A DNA stretch of 64,000 bases from Actinomycetospora callitridis (GCF_028737265.1 NZ_JAQZAK010000004.1:186001-250000); one strand, 5' to 3'. Counted from the stretch's first letter, positions 16,099 to 25,747 are shown. A program made the numbers and translations. Notes: generated from the letters alone by a model not told the origin.

Positions 16099-17649
16099 AT
16101 GATCACGCTGGATCGTCTCGTCAACGTGCTGGCCGGCAGCGGCACCCGGCTCGCCGGCGGAGCCCGCGGGCGTGACGTCATGCTGCGGAGCCTGGTCGTG
16201 CACGACCCGACCGATCCGCGCACCGCCACCGGCGACGTCTTCCTGGCCGTCGGCGTCGACTCGACGGCCGAGGCGGTCGACCTGGCCGCGTCGGCGCACG
16301 CGGCCGTGGTGCTCGTCCGCGCCCCGGCGCCGCTCGGACCCGCGATCTCCGCGACGGCCGAGCACGCGGGCATCGCCGTCGTGCTGGCCGACCCCGAGGT
16401 CTCGTGGAGCCATCTCACCGGGCTGGCCTACGGGTTGGTCCTCGAGGGCCGCGAGACCGAGTCGGGCCGGGGCCCGACCGACCTGTTCGCCCTGGCCGAC
16501 ACCCTCGCCGCCGCGCTGCGCGACTCCTCGGTCGTGATCGAGGACCAGCTCTCCCGCGTGCTGGCCTACTCGAGCTCCGACGACGTCGTCGACACGGTGC
16601 GCTCGCAGACCATCCTGGGTCGACGGCTGCCCGACCGCGTCCGGGAGCTCTTCGCCGAGCGCGGGGTGTTCCGCCACCTCGCCGCCTCCGACGAGCCCCT
16701 GTTCGTCGAGCCGTCCGCGGCGCACGGCTTCGGCGGGCGCATGGTCATCGCCGTGCGCGCGGGCCGGGAGCTCCTGGGCTCGCTGTGGGTCGAGAGCGCC
16801 GTCCCCTTCGACGCCGCGCGGAGCCGGGTCCTCGAGGACGGCGCACGGACCGCCGCGCTGCACCTGCTGCGCTCGCGCGCCAGCGCCGACCTGGAGCGCC
16901 AGGTGGAGTCCGACCTGGTCACCCGCCTCCTCGAGGGCATCGGCGACGCCCCGGCGATGATCAGCCAGCTCGGGCTGCCCCGGCACGGACTGCGCGTCGT
17001 GGCGCTGCAGGCCCACGTGGAGGACGAGCAGCACGCCGGGGTCCTGCTGGCCTTCGAGCACGTGACCACGGGCTTCGGCTGGTCCCGTCCGGGCCGCAGC
17101 GCCCTGTTCGCCCACACCGTCTACACCCTGCTCCCCGCCGGGGACGACACCGTCGAGACCGCCCGCGAGTGGCTGGCGTCGGTGCGCGGCGGTCTCCCCG
17201 CCCACGTGGGACTGGTGGCCGGGATCGGCGGTCCGGCCGAGGCCCCGCTGCTGCCGGCCAGCCGCCGCGAGGCCGACGAGTGCCTGGCCCTGCACGCCGC
17301 CCGTCCTGACCTCCCGCCCGTGGCGTACGACGAGTCGTGGGATCGGATCGTGCTCCGCCGCCTGCGTGCCGTCACCGCCGCGGGCCGCATGCCCGAGCGC
17401 GGTCCGGTGGCCGAGCTCCAGCGGCACGACCGGCGCCACGGGACACACCACGTCGAGACGTTGCGGGCCTGGCTGGCCGCCCACGGGGACATCGGGGTCG
17501 CCGCGGCCACCCTCGACGTCCACCCGAACACGGTGCGGTACCGCCTGCGGAAGATGGACGAGGCCACTCCCCTCGCCACCGATCACCCGGACCAGCGACT
17601 CGCCCTGATCATCGCCCTCGCCGCGACGGACGAGGACCAGCTCTCGTAG
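16099..17649 (+). CDS. PucR family transcriptional regulator
   Basis: This 516-aa regulator has the PucR-like layout: an N-terminal ligand-sensing domain (about 1-125, starting ITLDRLVNVL), a middle GGDEF-like CdaR domain (about 290-420), and a C-terminal HTH_30 domain with DVHPNTVRYRLRKMDE near residue 475. PucR proteins usually activate catabolic genes for purines, amino acids or other nitrogen sources. The likely targets are the divergent membrane-protein gene or the amino-acid oxidase-like gene at 18010-19269. It converges with the DUF3040 gene; the two stop codons are one base apart. Confidence 0.88.
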   Translation: MITLDRLVNVLAGSGTRLAGGARGRDVMLRSLVVHDPTDPRTATGDVFLAVGVDSTAEAVDLAASAHAAVVLVRAPAPLGPAISATAEHAGIAVVLADPEVSWSHLTGLAYGLVLEGRETESGRGPTDLFALADTLAAALRDSSVVIEDQLSRVLAYSSSDDVVDTVRSQTILGRRLPDRVRELFAERGVFRHLAASDEPLFVEPSAAHGFGGRMVIAVRAGRELLGSLWVESAVPFDAARSRVLEDGARTAALHLLRSRASADLERQVESDLVTRLLEGIGDAPAMISQLGLPRHGLRVVALQAHVEDEQHAGVLLAFEHVTTGFGWSRPGRSALFAHTVYTLLPAGDDTVETAREWLASVRGGLPAHVGLVAGIGGPAEAPLLPASRREADECLALHAARPDLPPVAYDESWDRIVLRRLRAVTAAGRMPERGPVAELQRHDRRHGTHHVETLRAWLAAHGDIGVAAATLDVHPNTVRYRLRKMDEATPLATDHPDQRLALIIALAATDEDQLS

Positions 17650-17650
17650 C

Positions 17651-17974
17651 TCACGTCCGCCCGGGCGGCGGTGCACCGGCGGTGCCCGGAGCGGCGCCCA
17701 CCAGCGGCGTCCGTCGGAGTCGGCGCACGAGCCAGACCAGCAGGACGGCCACCGCGGCGAAGAACACCGCGGGGCCCGGGGCCTGCGCCACGACCATCAG
17801 CAGCGCGAGGGCCGCGAAGACCACCGACCCCACGGCGTGGAACGCCAGCTCGAAGGTGCGCTGCCGCCGGGCCCGCCACGCGTACGTGGAGAAGGCCGTG
17901 GACCACCCGGGGTCCTCGGCGAGCAGGTGGTTCTCGATGTCGAGCAACATCGCGCGTTCTCGGTCGTCGAGCAT
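17651..17974 (-). CDS. DUF3040 domain membrane protein
   Basis: This 107-aa protein matches the actinobacterial DUF3040 family: an N-terminal LDDRERAMLLDIENHLLAED block typical of the domain, then two closely spaced membrane helices (AVGSVVFAALALLMVVA and AVFFAAVAVLLVWLV) and a basic, Pro-rich tail. The function is unknown; members are small inner-membrane proteins. ATG 17974 is chosen because the conserved MLDDRER text starts there. It lies 35 bases after the oxidase gene on the same strand and is probably co-transcribed with it. Confidence 0.82.
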   Translation of the reverse strand: MLDDRERAMLLDIENHLLAEDPGWSTAFSTYAWRARRQRTFELAFHAVGSVVFAALALLMVVAQAPGPAVFFAAVAVLLVWLVRRLRRTPLVGAAPGTAGAPPPGRT

Positions 17975-18009
17975 GTCGGGCCTCCCATCGGGCCTCGGGT
18001 CGGTCGGGA

Positions 18010-19269
18010 TCAGCGCACGGGATCGAACGGGAGCAGCGCGGGCGGCTGCTTCCCGGTGGTGATCTGTTCGGCCAGCAGGCGCCCGGTCACCGGCCCGAGG
18101 GTCACGCCCCACATGCCGTGGCCGCCCGCGACGTAGACGCCGGGCCGGCGCGTCGCACCCACGAGCGGGAGCGCGTCGGTGGTGACGGGGCGCGCACCCA
18201 CCCACGGAGTGCTGCGCTCGTCCCAGCGGACCCCGGCGAGCAGGTCGCGGACCGAGGCGACGACGGCGTCGGCCCGGGTGGTGTCGGCCGGTCGGTCGGC
18301 CGCACGGAACTCCATCGTGCCCGCCACCCGCAGGCGGCCCCGGTACGGCGTGCACGCGACGCGCGCCCCCGGCAGGTAGATCGGGCCGGGTACCGGGGCA
18401 TCGGTCGGCACGGTGAACGAGTAGCCGCGACCGGCGCGCACCGGCATGCGCACACCGCGACCGCGGGCGAGATCGCCGAGGTGTGCGCCGGTCGCGAGCA
18501 CCGCGACGTCCGCACCGATGGGCGGGCCCTCGTCCGCGGACACGAGGACGCGACCCCGGTCGCCCCGGAGCGCCGAGACGGTCATCCGGGACCGGATGGT
18601 GGCGCCGCGCCGGACGACGGCGTGGGCCAGCTGGTCGACGAACCGCGCAGGGTCGACGAACCGTTGCCCGTCGACGCGCACCCCCGCCACGATGCGGTGC
18701 GAGAGCTGGGGACGCGCGGCGTGCAGCTCCGCCCCGTCGAGATCGTGGGACGACACCGGCACACCGACGGCTTCCACGAGGGCGAGCTCCCGCCGGAAGG
18801 CCGCGGCCGCTCGGGGATCCGAGAACCCCGCGACGATCGGGGACTCGACGTCCCCGACGTCGACGCCCTCGCCGGCCAGCGTGTCGTAGGCCGCCAGGCT
18901 CTCGACGAGGAGAGGCAGGGAGGCCTCGAGCGCCCGGCGCCGGTGCCGGGTGGTGCAGTGGGCGGCGAAGCGCAGCAGGAAGCTCCACAGCCGCGGGTCC
19001 GGGCGCGCGGGGACGCTGAGCGGAGCACGGGGATCGAACAGCCCCCGCAACCCCTCCCCCAGCACGTGCGGCGACGTCAGCGGCAGCGCGAGCCCCGGCG
19101 ACACCCACCCCGCGTTGCCCCACGAGGCGCCGCTGCCGACCTCGTCACGGTCGACCACCGTCACGTGGACCCCGCGGTCCTGCAGGAACCACGCCGTCGA
19201 CAGCCCGACGACTCCCGCCCCGACGACGACCGCACTACGCGGCGTCATGTCGCCACCGAACCCCGACAT
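18010..19269 (-). CDS. FAD-dependent D-amino-acid dehydrogenase-like oxidoreductase
   Basis: This 419-aa protein has an N-terminal FAD-binding GAGVVGLSTAWFL motif, the SWGNAGWVSPG block typical of DadA-type enzymes, and a C-terminal PVTTDALPLVG with GHGMWGVTLGP region. DadA enzymes oxidise D-amino acids to keto acids, passing electrons to the membrane chain; glycine or sarcosine oxidases are close relatives. ATG 19269 is preferred over 19248 because GGGAGG lies six bases upstream. A dyad at 19332-19348 sits before the start. The substrate is not determined by sequence. Confidence 0.85.
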   Translation of the reverse strand: MSGFGGDMTPRSAVVVGAGVVGLSTAWFLQDRGVHVTVVDRDEVGSGASWGNAGWVSPGLALPLTSPHVLGEGLRGLFDPRAPLSVPARPDPRLWSFLLRFAAHCTTRHRRRALEASLPLLVESLAAYDTLAGEGVDVGDVESPIVAGFSDPRAAAAFRRELALVEAVGVPVSSHDLDGAELHAARPQLSHRIVAGVRVDGQRFVDPARFVDQLAHAVVRRGATIRSRMTVSALRGDRGRVLVSADEGPPIGADVAVLATGAHLGDLARGRGVRMPVRAGRGYSFTVPTDAPVPGPIYLPGARVACTPYRGRLRVAGTMEFRAADRPADTTRADAVVASVRDLLAGVRWDERSTPWVGARPVTTDALPLVGATRRPGVYVAGGHGMWGVTLGPVTGRLLAEQITTGKQPPALLPFDPVR

Positions 19270-19331
19270 GGCCGACCTCCCTTGGACACCAGAGACGTCT
19301 CCGACGATGGCCGAGACCGCACCTGGATTCG

Positions 19332-19348
19332 TTGTCCGCAGAGGACAA
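19332..19348. promoter_or_regulatory. Perfect inverted repeat upstream of the oxidase gene
   Basis: TTGTCC and GGACAA flank a five-base spacer, 63 bases before the oxidase start codon and in the divergent region shared with the GreA-like gene. The TTGT-N9-ACAA layout matches that before fabD. It is a good operator candidate, possibly for the nearby PucR protein. Confidence 0.5.
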
Positions 19349-19477
19349 AGCCCCCGGGATTCATTGGCGCAAGAACACAACCGGCGCTCGCGGCCGGGGC
19401 CGCACCCTGAGGCGACGGAGACGGACTCCGCGCTCCGGCGAGCTCACGCCGGGCAGCCCGTCAAGGAGGCGCGCATC

Positions 19478-19969
19478 GTGGGGATCGACGGCGGAGCGTG
19501 GCTGAGCGCGCAGGGCTATCAGCAGACCCGCACCGAGCTCGAGCGGCTCCTGCTGAGCCACCGCTCGGACAGCACGCGACTCGACGTCGACGACGACGCC
19601 GGGGCTCGTCACCGGTGGCGGGAACGGCGGATCCGCCATCTCCAGGAGCTCCTGCTCGGCGCGACCGTCGGCACCGCACCGGCGGACGACGGCATCGCCG
19701 AGCCGGGCATGGTGCTCACCGTCCGCATCGACGACGACCCGGAGACGGAGACGTTCCTGCTCGCCGAGAGCAACGTCCCGGCCCCCTCCGAGATCGAGGT
19801 CTCCTCGCCGGCCTCCCCCATCGGACGGGCCGTGCTCGGCGCGCGCGGCGGCGACACCCGCACCTGCCGGCTCCCCGACGGGCAGACGATCTCGATCACG
19901 CTCCTCGCCGCGAGGCCCTACGGAAACGAGGGCGCCGTGCTCGACCGGACGGGCGCCGGCGAGGGGTGA
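19478..19969 (+). CDS. GreA/GreB/Rnk-like RNA polymerase-binding protein
   Basis: This 163-aa protein combines a predicted N-terminal helical hairpin (about 8-65: QTRTELERLLLSH, RHRWRERRIRHLQELL) with a C-terminal FKBP-like GreA domain (about 80-160). The latter includes GMVLTVRIDDDPETETFLLAE, SSPASPIGRAVLGARGGDT and PDGQTISITLL. Such proteins insert the hairpin into the RNA polymerase secondary channel and affect elongation or initiation. The tip between helices has acidic residues (DVDDDAG), as Gre cleavage factors do. GTG 19478 has AAGGAGG eight bases upstream. It resembles M. tuberculosis Rv3788 more than housekeeping GreA. Confidence 0.82.
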   Translation: MGIDGGAWLSAQGYQQTRTELERLLLSHRSDSTRLDVDDDAGARHRWRERRIRHLQELLLGATVGTAPADDGIAEPGMVLTVRIDDDPETETFLLAESNVPAPSEIEVSSPASPIGRAVLGARGGDTRTCRLPDGQTISITLLAARPYGNEGAVLDRTGAGEG

Positions 19970-20084
19970 GCGTGCGGTGGAGCACGAGCGCTCGCTGGAA
20001 CGCACGTCACACTGACTACCCGATCGGGTGGTCGGTCGGCCCCGTCCCCTGACAAGGTGGTCGAGGGGCGACGGAGGACAGTCG

Positions 20085-22811
20085 ATGATGACGACCGAGC
20101 CGGAGGTCTCGACGCCCGCCGTGGCACGGCGGGCGCCCCGTGACGCGTCAGCTCGGTTCAGGGCGCCGACGCACGTGCACAACGTCATCGAGCGGCGGCG
20201 GGTGCTCGCGGACCTGCGTCGTTCCGAACCGCGGCGGCTCACGGTCATCCACGCCCCGGCCGGGTACGGGAAGTCGACGCTGGCGGTGCAGTGGCTGGCG
20301 ATCCTGCAGGACGGCGGGGCCCAGGTGGCCTGGCTCGGCCTGCACGGCGACGACAACGACCCGCACTGGTTCCTCGCCCACCTGCTCGAGGCCGTGCGCC
20401 GGGCCCTCCCGTCGGCGGCGGAAGCCATCGGCGACCTCGCGGCCCTGATCGAGCAGAACGCCGAGAACATGCAGGGCTACACCCTGTCGGCCCTCCTCGA
20501 GGTCATCGGCGACCTCGACGGCCGGTTCGTGCTCGCGTTCGACGACTGGCATCTCGTCGACGACTCCGGTGCCCGGCGGGCGCTGGTCCACCTCCTGGAC
20601 TTCGCGCCACCGAACCTGGCGATCGTGCTCACCAGCCGCCGGCGGCCGCAGTTGCCGCTGAGCCGGCTGCGCGTGCGGTGTCAGCTGGTGGAGATCGACG
20701 CCGACCTGCTGCGCTTCGACCTCGACGAGACCCGGGAGTTCCTCGTCGAGCTCAACGGGCTGCGCCTCGACGGCGACGACGTCGCGCGGCTCTCCGCCGG
20801 CACCGACGGATGGGTCGCCGCGCTGCAGCTGGCGTCGCTGTCGTTGCGGGACAGTGCGGATCCTGCCGCGTTGATCAGGGGGTTCTCCGGACGTCACCAC
20901 TCGGTGGGCGAGTACCTGGCGGAGAACGTGCTCGACGCGCTCCCGGCCGACGTCCTGGACTTCCTGCTGGCCACCTCGGTGTGCGACCGGCTCTGCGGCG
21001 ACCTTGCGGGCGTACTCGCCGGCCGGGGGGACGGCCAGGCGATGCTCGAGGAGCTCGAGAGCCGGGACCTGTTCCTGCGTCCCCTCGACACCGAACGGGA
21101 GTGGTTCCGCTACCACCACCTGTTCGCCGACTACCTCCGCCGTCGCCTCGACCGCGACCATCCCGACCGGGTCGTCGAGCTGCACGCCCGGGCGTCGGCG
21201 TGGTTCGCCGAGCAGGCCCTGGTCCCGGAGGCCGTGGCGCACGCGCTGAGCGGCGGCGACATCCGGCGGGCCACCGACCTCGTCGAACGGCACGCGATGC
21301 CGCTCGTGGAGCACAGCCGGATGGTGAGCCTGCTGGGGCTGCTCGGCCGGCTGCCGGGCACCGCGGCCGACGACCGGCCGAGGCTGCTGATGGCGGTCGC
21401 GTGGGCGAACTGCCTGCTGCAGCGGAGCGCGGCGGCCCAGTCCTCGCTCGACGCCCTCCGACCGGCGCTGTCGAGCGCGGGAGGCTCCGAGGAGATGCGC
21501 AGCGAGGCCGACGTCGTGCAGGCGTGCATCGACGTCTACGGCGACCGCACCGACCGGGCCGAGCGCCTGGTCGAGCAGAGCCTCCAGTGCGCACGCAGCT
21601 ACCGGCCGTGGGTGGTGGCGGTGGCGGCGAACATCCAGTCCTTCTGCGACATCCACGCGATGCGGTTCGCCCGCGCCCGCGAGCGGCAGCGTTGGGCCGT
21701 CCCGTTCCACGAGCGGACCACCGGCCCGTTCTCCGGCGTGTACGGCCGCTGCTTCGCCGGGATCGCCGCGCTCTCACAGCTCGACATCCCCGAGGCAGAG
21801 GCGCAGCTCGAGGGCGCCGTCGTCCTGGCCCGGAGGTCGGCGGGGCGCCGCTCGCATGCCGCCCAGCTGGCCGGTGCGCTGCTCGGGGAGCTGCACTACC
21901 TCCGGGGCGAGGTCGCCGAAGCCGAACGGCTGCTGGACGAGGGCGGCGAGCTCGGGGCGGAGAGCGGGGTCGTCGACTTCATGATCGCGAGCTTCGTGCT
22001 GTTGGCACGTATCAAGGCCGGGCGCGGCGCGACCGACGAGTCGGCGGAGGTGCTCGTGGAGGGCGCACGGGTCGCCGACCGGCTGGGGCTGGCGCGACTG
22101 CGAGCAGCGGTCGGCGCGGAGCGCGTCGTCCAGATGCTCGCGCGGGGTCGCACCAGGGAGGCGCACCGGGTGGCCCGCGACCTGCCGGAGGGCTCGTCGC
22201 GACACGACGGGATCGGTCTGCGGATCGATCAGTTCCGGACGTCGTCGCTCGCGGCGGTGCTCTCCGCCCAGGGCGAGCACGATCGGGCCGTGGCTCTCGT
22301 CGAGGACCTGGTCGCCGAGGCCACGGACAACGGGCAGGTGCGCGTCGCGGTGGAGCTCTCGATCCAGCTGACCGGGATCGAGCAGCGCGCCGCCCGCTAT
22401 CTGGCCGCGGAGCGCACCCTGGCGGGGGTCCTGGACAGGGTCGTCGCGGCGGGCGTCCCCCAGCTCGTCCACGAGGGCGGCCCGGACGTCCGGACGGTGC
22501 TCGGACGCGTCGTCAGCCGTGCCCGCGGAGGTGCCGTCGACGACTCGGTGCCGCCACTCGAGGACCTGGAGGCCCTGCTGGCGACGGCGCCGGACCCGGT
22601 CGGCCGGCCCTCGGTGGGGGACCTCAACGGTCGGGAGCTCGAGGTCGTCCGGATGCTGGACGTCGGGCGGAGCAACCAGCAGATCGCGTGCGCCCTGGGC
22701 GTCACCGTGAACACGGTGAAGTGGCACCTCAAGAACATCTTCAGCAAGCTCGACGTCGCCAACCGCGCGGAGGCGGCGTCCGTGGCGCGACGAGGTGGTT
22801 TGTTGGTGTGA
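20085..22811 (+). CDS. LuxR family ATP-dependent regulator (MalT/LAL type)
   Basis: This 908-aa regulator has a Walker A motif APAGYGKST (residues 57-65), a Walker B-like LAFDDWH, a long helical-repeat middle resembling TPRs, and a C-terminal LuxR HTH (about 845-905, with NQQIACALGVTVNTVKWHL). Proteins of this MalT type are activators that bind an inducer and ATP. ATG 20085 follows CGGAGG; a second ATG comes next. It converges with the serine hydrolase and monooxygenase genes, and regulators of this class often control ketone or alcohol catabolic genes, so those are the likely targets. Confidence 0.9.
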   Translation: MMTTEPEVSTPAVARRAPRDASARFRAPTHVHNVIERRRVLADLRRSEPRRLTVIHAPAGYGKSTLAVQWLAILQDGGAQVAWLGLHGDDNDPHWFLAHLLEAVRRALPSAAEAIGDLAALIEQNAENMQGYTLSALLEVIGDLDGRFVLAFDDWHLVDDSGARRALVHLLDFAPPNLAIVLTSRRRPQLPLSRLRVRCQLVEIDADLLRFDLDETREFLVELNGLRLDGDDVARLSAGTDGWVAALQLASLSLRDSADPAALIRGFSGRHHSVGEYLAENVLDALPADVLDFLLATSVCDRLCGDLAGVLAGRGDGQAMLEELESRDLFLRPLDTEREWFRYHHLFADYLRRRLDRDHPDRVVELHARASAWFAEQALVPEAVAHALSGGDIRRATDLVERHAMPLVEHSRMVSLLGLLGRLPGTAADDRPRLLMAVAWANCLLQRSAAAQSSLDALRPALSSAGGSEEMRSEADVVQACIDVYGDRTDRAERLVEQSLQCARSYRPWVVAVAANIQSFCDIHAMRFARARERQRWAVPFHERTTGPFSGVYGRCFAGIAALSQLDIPEAEAQLEGAVVLARRSAGRRSHAAQLAGALLGELHYLRGEVAEAERLLDEGGELGAESGVVDFMIASFVLLARIKAGRGATDESAEVLVEGARVADRLGLARLRAAVGAERVVQMLARGRTREAHRVARDLPEGSSRHDGIGLRIDQFRTSSLAAVLSAQGEHDRAVALVEDLVAEATDNGQVRVAVELSIQLTGIEQRAARYLAAERTLAGVLDRVVAAGVPQLVHEGGPDVRTVLGRVVSRARGGAVDDSVPPLEDLEALLATAPDPVGRPSVGDLNGRELEVVRMLDVGRSNQQIACALGVTVNTVKWHLKNIFSKLDVANRAEAASVARRGGLLV

Positions 22812-22860
22812 CCGGGATCGGCCCGCTGGATCGTCCGGCGGACCGACCCCGGTCGCCCGG

Positions 22861-24027
22861 TCACAGAGAGGCGTAGAGGGCCTGCTCGAACTCGCCGTAG
22901 AGCGCGAACGCCCCGGGCGAGACGAACGGGAGCGAGTTGGTGTAGATCGACGCGCAGATCCCGGTCGTGGGGTCCACCCAGAAGTGGGTGTTGAACAGGC
23001 CCGCCCAGGCGCCGCTGCCCGCACGGCGGCCGCCCGGCACGTCGGCGGTGTTGAGCAGCAGCCCGTAACCCCACTTCCAGCCGGGTCCGGCGTTGAACGA
23101 GTAGGTGGTCGCCGGGTCGGCCGTGGGGATCTCGGGCGGGAAGTTCAGGGCGCCGATCTGGTTGGTGAAGGCGTCCTCGACGCTCGCCTCGGCGAGGATC
23201 CGCTCGCCGTCGAGCTCACCGCCGCGCAGCAGGGCCTGCTCGAAGCGGATGTAGTCGCGAGGGGTGGAGTACAGACCGTGGCCCCCGGCCCACCACTCGG
23301 GTTCCTGCGGGAGCAGTTCGCCGGCCGAGGCCCAGCTCCCGCCCTCACCCGGCACGTGGACGGTCACGGCGTTCTCGGTGCGGGCCGGATCGAGCAGGAA
23401 CATCGTGTCGGTCATGCCGAGCGGGCCGGTGATCTTCTCCTTGACCACCACGTCGAGGCCCTGACCGGTGACGGCCTCGATCACCTTCCCGAGCCAGTCG
23501 GTGTTGATGCCGTAGGTGAACCGGGCACCGGGATCGTGCAGCAGCGGGGCCTTGAACGCTCCGGCGCCACCGAGGACGTTCGGGGTGCCCGTGACCTGCT
23601 CGTACCGGGCCAGGTCGGCGTCGAAGAACCAGTAGCCCAGGCCCGAGGTGTGGGTGAGCAGGTGGCGGACGGTCGCCTGGGTGCGGGGTGCCCGCAGCCG
23701 TGGGGTGTCGCCGTCGAAGCCGTCGAGGACCTGGAGGTCGGCGAACTCCGGGCAGAACTCGGCCACCGGGGCGTCGACGTCGAGGCGCCCGGACTCGCGG
23801 AGCTGGAGCGCCGCCACGGTCGCGACCATCTTGGTCATCGACATGATCCGGAACTGCGTACCGGTGGTGACGGTGCCGCCCTGGCCGACGGTCGGGGCAC
23901 CGGCACCGCCCTCGTAGACGATGCCGTCGCGGTCGGCGGCGATGGCCGCGACGTGCGGCACCGCACCGTCGTCGACCGCGGCCTGCAGGACCTTGTCGAT
24001 GGCGCTGCTGTCGAAGGACTTGCTCAT
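22861..24027 (-). CDS. Beta-lactamase-fold serine hydrolase (esterase)
   Basis: This 388-aa protein belongs to the class C beta-lactamase/EstB family. The nucleophile motif SxxK reads SMTK, the YxN motif is YGIN, and there is a conserved RHLLTHTSGLGYW block. Members are mostly esterases or amide hydrolases rather than lactamases. There is no signal peptide, so it acts in the cytoplasm. It starts 76 bases after the monooxygenase stop on the same strand. A Baeyer-Villiger enzyme makes esters from ketones and a hydrolase would split them, so the pair makes a sensible catabolic unit. Confidence 0.88.
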   Translation of the reverse strand: MSKSFDSSAIDKVLQAAVDDGAVPHVAAIAADRDGIVYEGGAGAPTVGQGGTVTTGTQFRIMSMTKMVATVAALQLRESGRLDVDAPVAEFCPEFADLQVLDGFDGDTPRLRAPRTQATVRHLLTHTSGLGYWFFDADLARYEQVTGTPNVLGGAGAFKAPLLHDPGARFTYGINTDWLGKVIEAVTGQGLDVVVKEKITGPLGMTDTMFLLDPARTENAVTVHVPGEGGSWASAGELLPQEPEWWAGGHGLYSTPRDYIRFEQALLRGGELDGERILAEASVEDAFTNQIGALNFPPEIPTADPATTYSFNAGPGWKWGYGLLLNTADVPGGRRAGSGAWAGLFNTHFWVDPTTGICASIYTNSLPFVSPGAFALYGEFEQALYASL

Positions 24028-24103
24028 GATCGGTCTCCGGTCTGCTGGCGCGCCGGTCCCGGGACCCGGGTGCGACGCGAAGGGTGAGCGAGGAGGAAGG
24101 GGC

Positions 24104-25747
24104 TCAGGTCCGGGAGAAGGTCGGGTAGCCGCCGGCGGCCTCGTCGTCGCACTTCTGGCGGTAGGTGCCGACACCCCCGATGTAGGACAGCAGCCGACGT
24201 GGCTTGCCCGGGACGTTCGAGCCGAGATACCAGGAAGTGGTCTTGGGAACGAGCGTCGCGTTGGCGAGCTCCTCGTGATGGGCGACCCAGGCGTCCTCGC
24301 CGTCCGCGGTCGGCTCGATGGTCGACTTCCCGTCGGCCTTGAGGTCCCGGATCGCCCCGCTGATCCACTCGGTCTGCTGCTGCAGGCAGGTGGTCATGTT
24401 GCACAGCGCCGCCGACGGCGCGAGGGGCACCGCGGTGGTGAGCAGGTTCGGGTAGCCGTGCTTGGCCAGGCCCATCGTGGTGCGGATGTCCTGCCCCCAC
24501 TCCTCGGCCAGCGAGCGGTTGTCCCGGCCGCGGAGGTCGATGCGGGTCAGCGCGCCGGTGCCGGCGTCGAAGCCGGTGGCGAGGATGATCACGTCGAACT
24601 CGTGGAGGGTGCCGTCGGCGAGCTCGATCCCCTCGGGGCGGATCTGCGCGATCGCGTTGTCGCGGACGTTGACCAGGTCGACGTTGTCCTGGTGGTAGAC
24701 CTCGAGGTAGCCGTTCTCCAACGGCACCCGGTGGGTGCCGAACCCGTAGTCGGTCGGCACGAGGGTGTCGATGAGGTGCTGGTCGCCGCGCAGGCGCGCA
24801 CGCATCTTGTCGCGCACGAACTCCGAGACCGCCTCGCTGATCTCGTCGACGAAGAACACCTCACCGAACCCGGCGAGCCAGAGCTTGAGCGACCCGTCCT
24901 GATAGATCTCCTCGAGGATCTCCTGGCGTCGCTCCGGGGAGCAGTCCGCCCAGGCGTGCTCGAAGTCGTACTCGAAGCCGGAGAACGTGTGCGGGATCGT
25001 GGCCTTGAGCTCCTCGAAGCGGCTCTTGTACCAGTCCTGTTCCTCCGGCCCGTAGGTCGGATTCTTCATCGGCAGCATGTACTGCGGGGTGCGGGCGAAG
25101 ACCGTGAGGTGGCCGACCTCGGAAGCGATCGTCTGGATGACCTGGATCCCCGTCGCGCCGACCCCGACGACACCGACGCGCTTGCCCTCCAGCTGCGGGC
25201 CCTCGGCGGGATAGGCCGACGTGAACACCAGCTGCCCGTCGAACGACTCGATGCCCGGGATGTTCCGCAGGGGCGCGGAGAGCATCCCTGCGCAGGAGAC
25301 GAAGAACTGGGTGTCGACGACGTCGCCCTGGTCGGTGTGCACGAGCCACCGGCCGCGATCCTCGTCGTAGTGCGCGGAGGTGACCCTCGTGCCGAACTGG
25401 ATGTCCTTGCGCAGATCGAGTCGGTCAGTGATGTAGTGCATCCACCGCTCGATCTCCGGCTGGCCGGGGAACTTCTGGCTCCAGCTCCAGTCCTTGTAGA
25501 GCTTCTCGTCGAACAGGTACTGGTAGATGTAGCCCTCGGAATCGAAGCGTGCGCCCGGGTACCGGTTCCACCACCAGGTCCCACCGACGTCGCCGGCGGC
25601 GTCGAACGCCTTCACCCGCAAGCCCTGCTCGCGGAGCTGGTGGAGCTGGTAGAGGCCGGCCACGCCGGCCCCGAGCACCACGGCGTCCAGCTCGGTCACG
25701 CGACTCTCCCCTTTCCCGTTCGGGGTCACGTCGGTGGCTGAAGTCAT
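24104..25747 (-). CDS. Flavin-containing (Baeyer-Villiger-like) monooxygenase
   Basis: This 547-aa protein has two Rossmann motifs, GAGVAGL (26-32) for FAD and GVVGVGATGIQ near residue 190 for NADPH, and the GGTWWWNRYPGARFDSEG block typical of Baeyer-Villiger monooxygenases. The diagnostic FxGxxxHxxxW fingerprint is altered: around residue 168 it reads FDGQLVFTSAYP, with Phe for His and Tyr for Trp. It likely inserts oxygen next to a carbonyl using NADPH and O2, but the altered fingerprint leaves this open. ATG 25747 has AAGGAG nine bases upstream. It is the first gene of a two-gene unit with the serine hydrolase. Confidence 0.87.
   Translation of the reverse strand: MTSATDVTPNGKGESRVTELDAVVLGAGVAGLYQLHQLREQGLRVKAFDAAGDVGGTWWWNRYPGARFDSEGYIYQYLFDEKLYKDWSWSQKFPGQPEIERWMHYITDRLDLRKDIQFGTRVTSAHYDEDRGRWLVHTDQGDVVDTQFFVSCAGMLSAPLRNIPGIESFDGQLVFTSAYPAEGPQLEGKRVGVVGVGATGIQVIQTIASEVGHLTVFARTPQYMLPMKNPTYGPEEQDWYKSRFEELKATIPHTFSGFEYDFEHAWADCSPERRQEILEEIYQDGSLKLWLAGFGEVFFVDEISEAVSEFVRDKMRARLRGDQHLIDTLVPTDYGFGTHRVPLENGYLEVYHQDNVDLVNVRDNAIAQIRPEGIELADGTLHEFDVIILATGFDAGTGALTRIDLRGRDNRSLAEEWGQDIRTTMGLAKHGYPNLLTTAVPLAPSAALCNMTTCLQQQTEWISGAIRDLKADGKSTIEPTADGEDAWVAHHEELANATLVPKTTSWYLGSNVPGKPRRLLSYIGGVGTYRQKCDDEAAGGYPTFSRT

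Noticed and set aside
24104..24500. Short minus-strand ORFs inside the monooxygenase
   Set aside because: These are frame shadows of the 547-aa monooxygenase.
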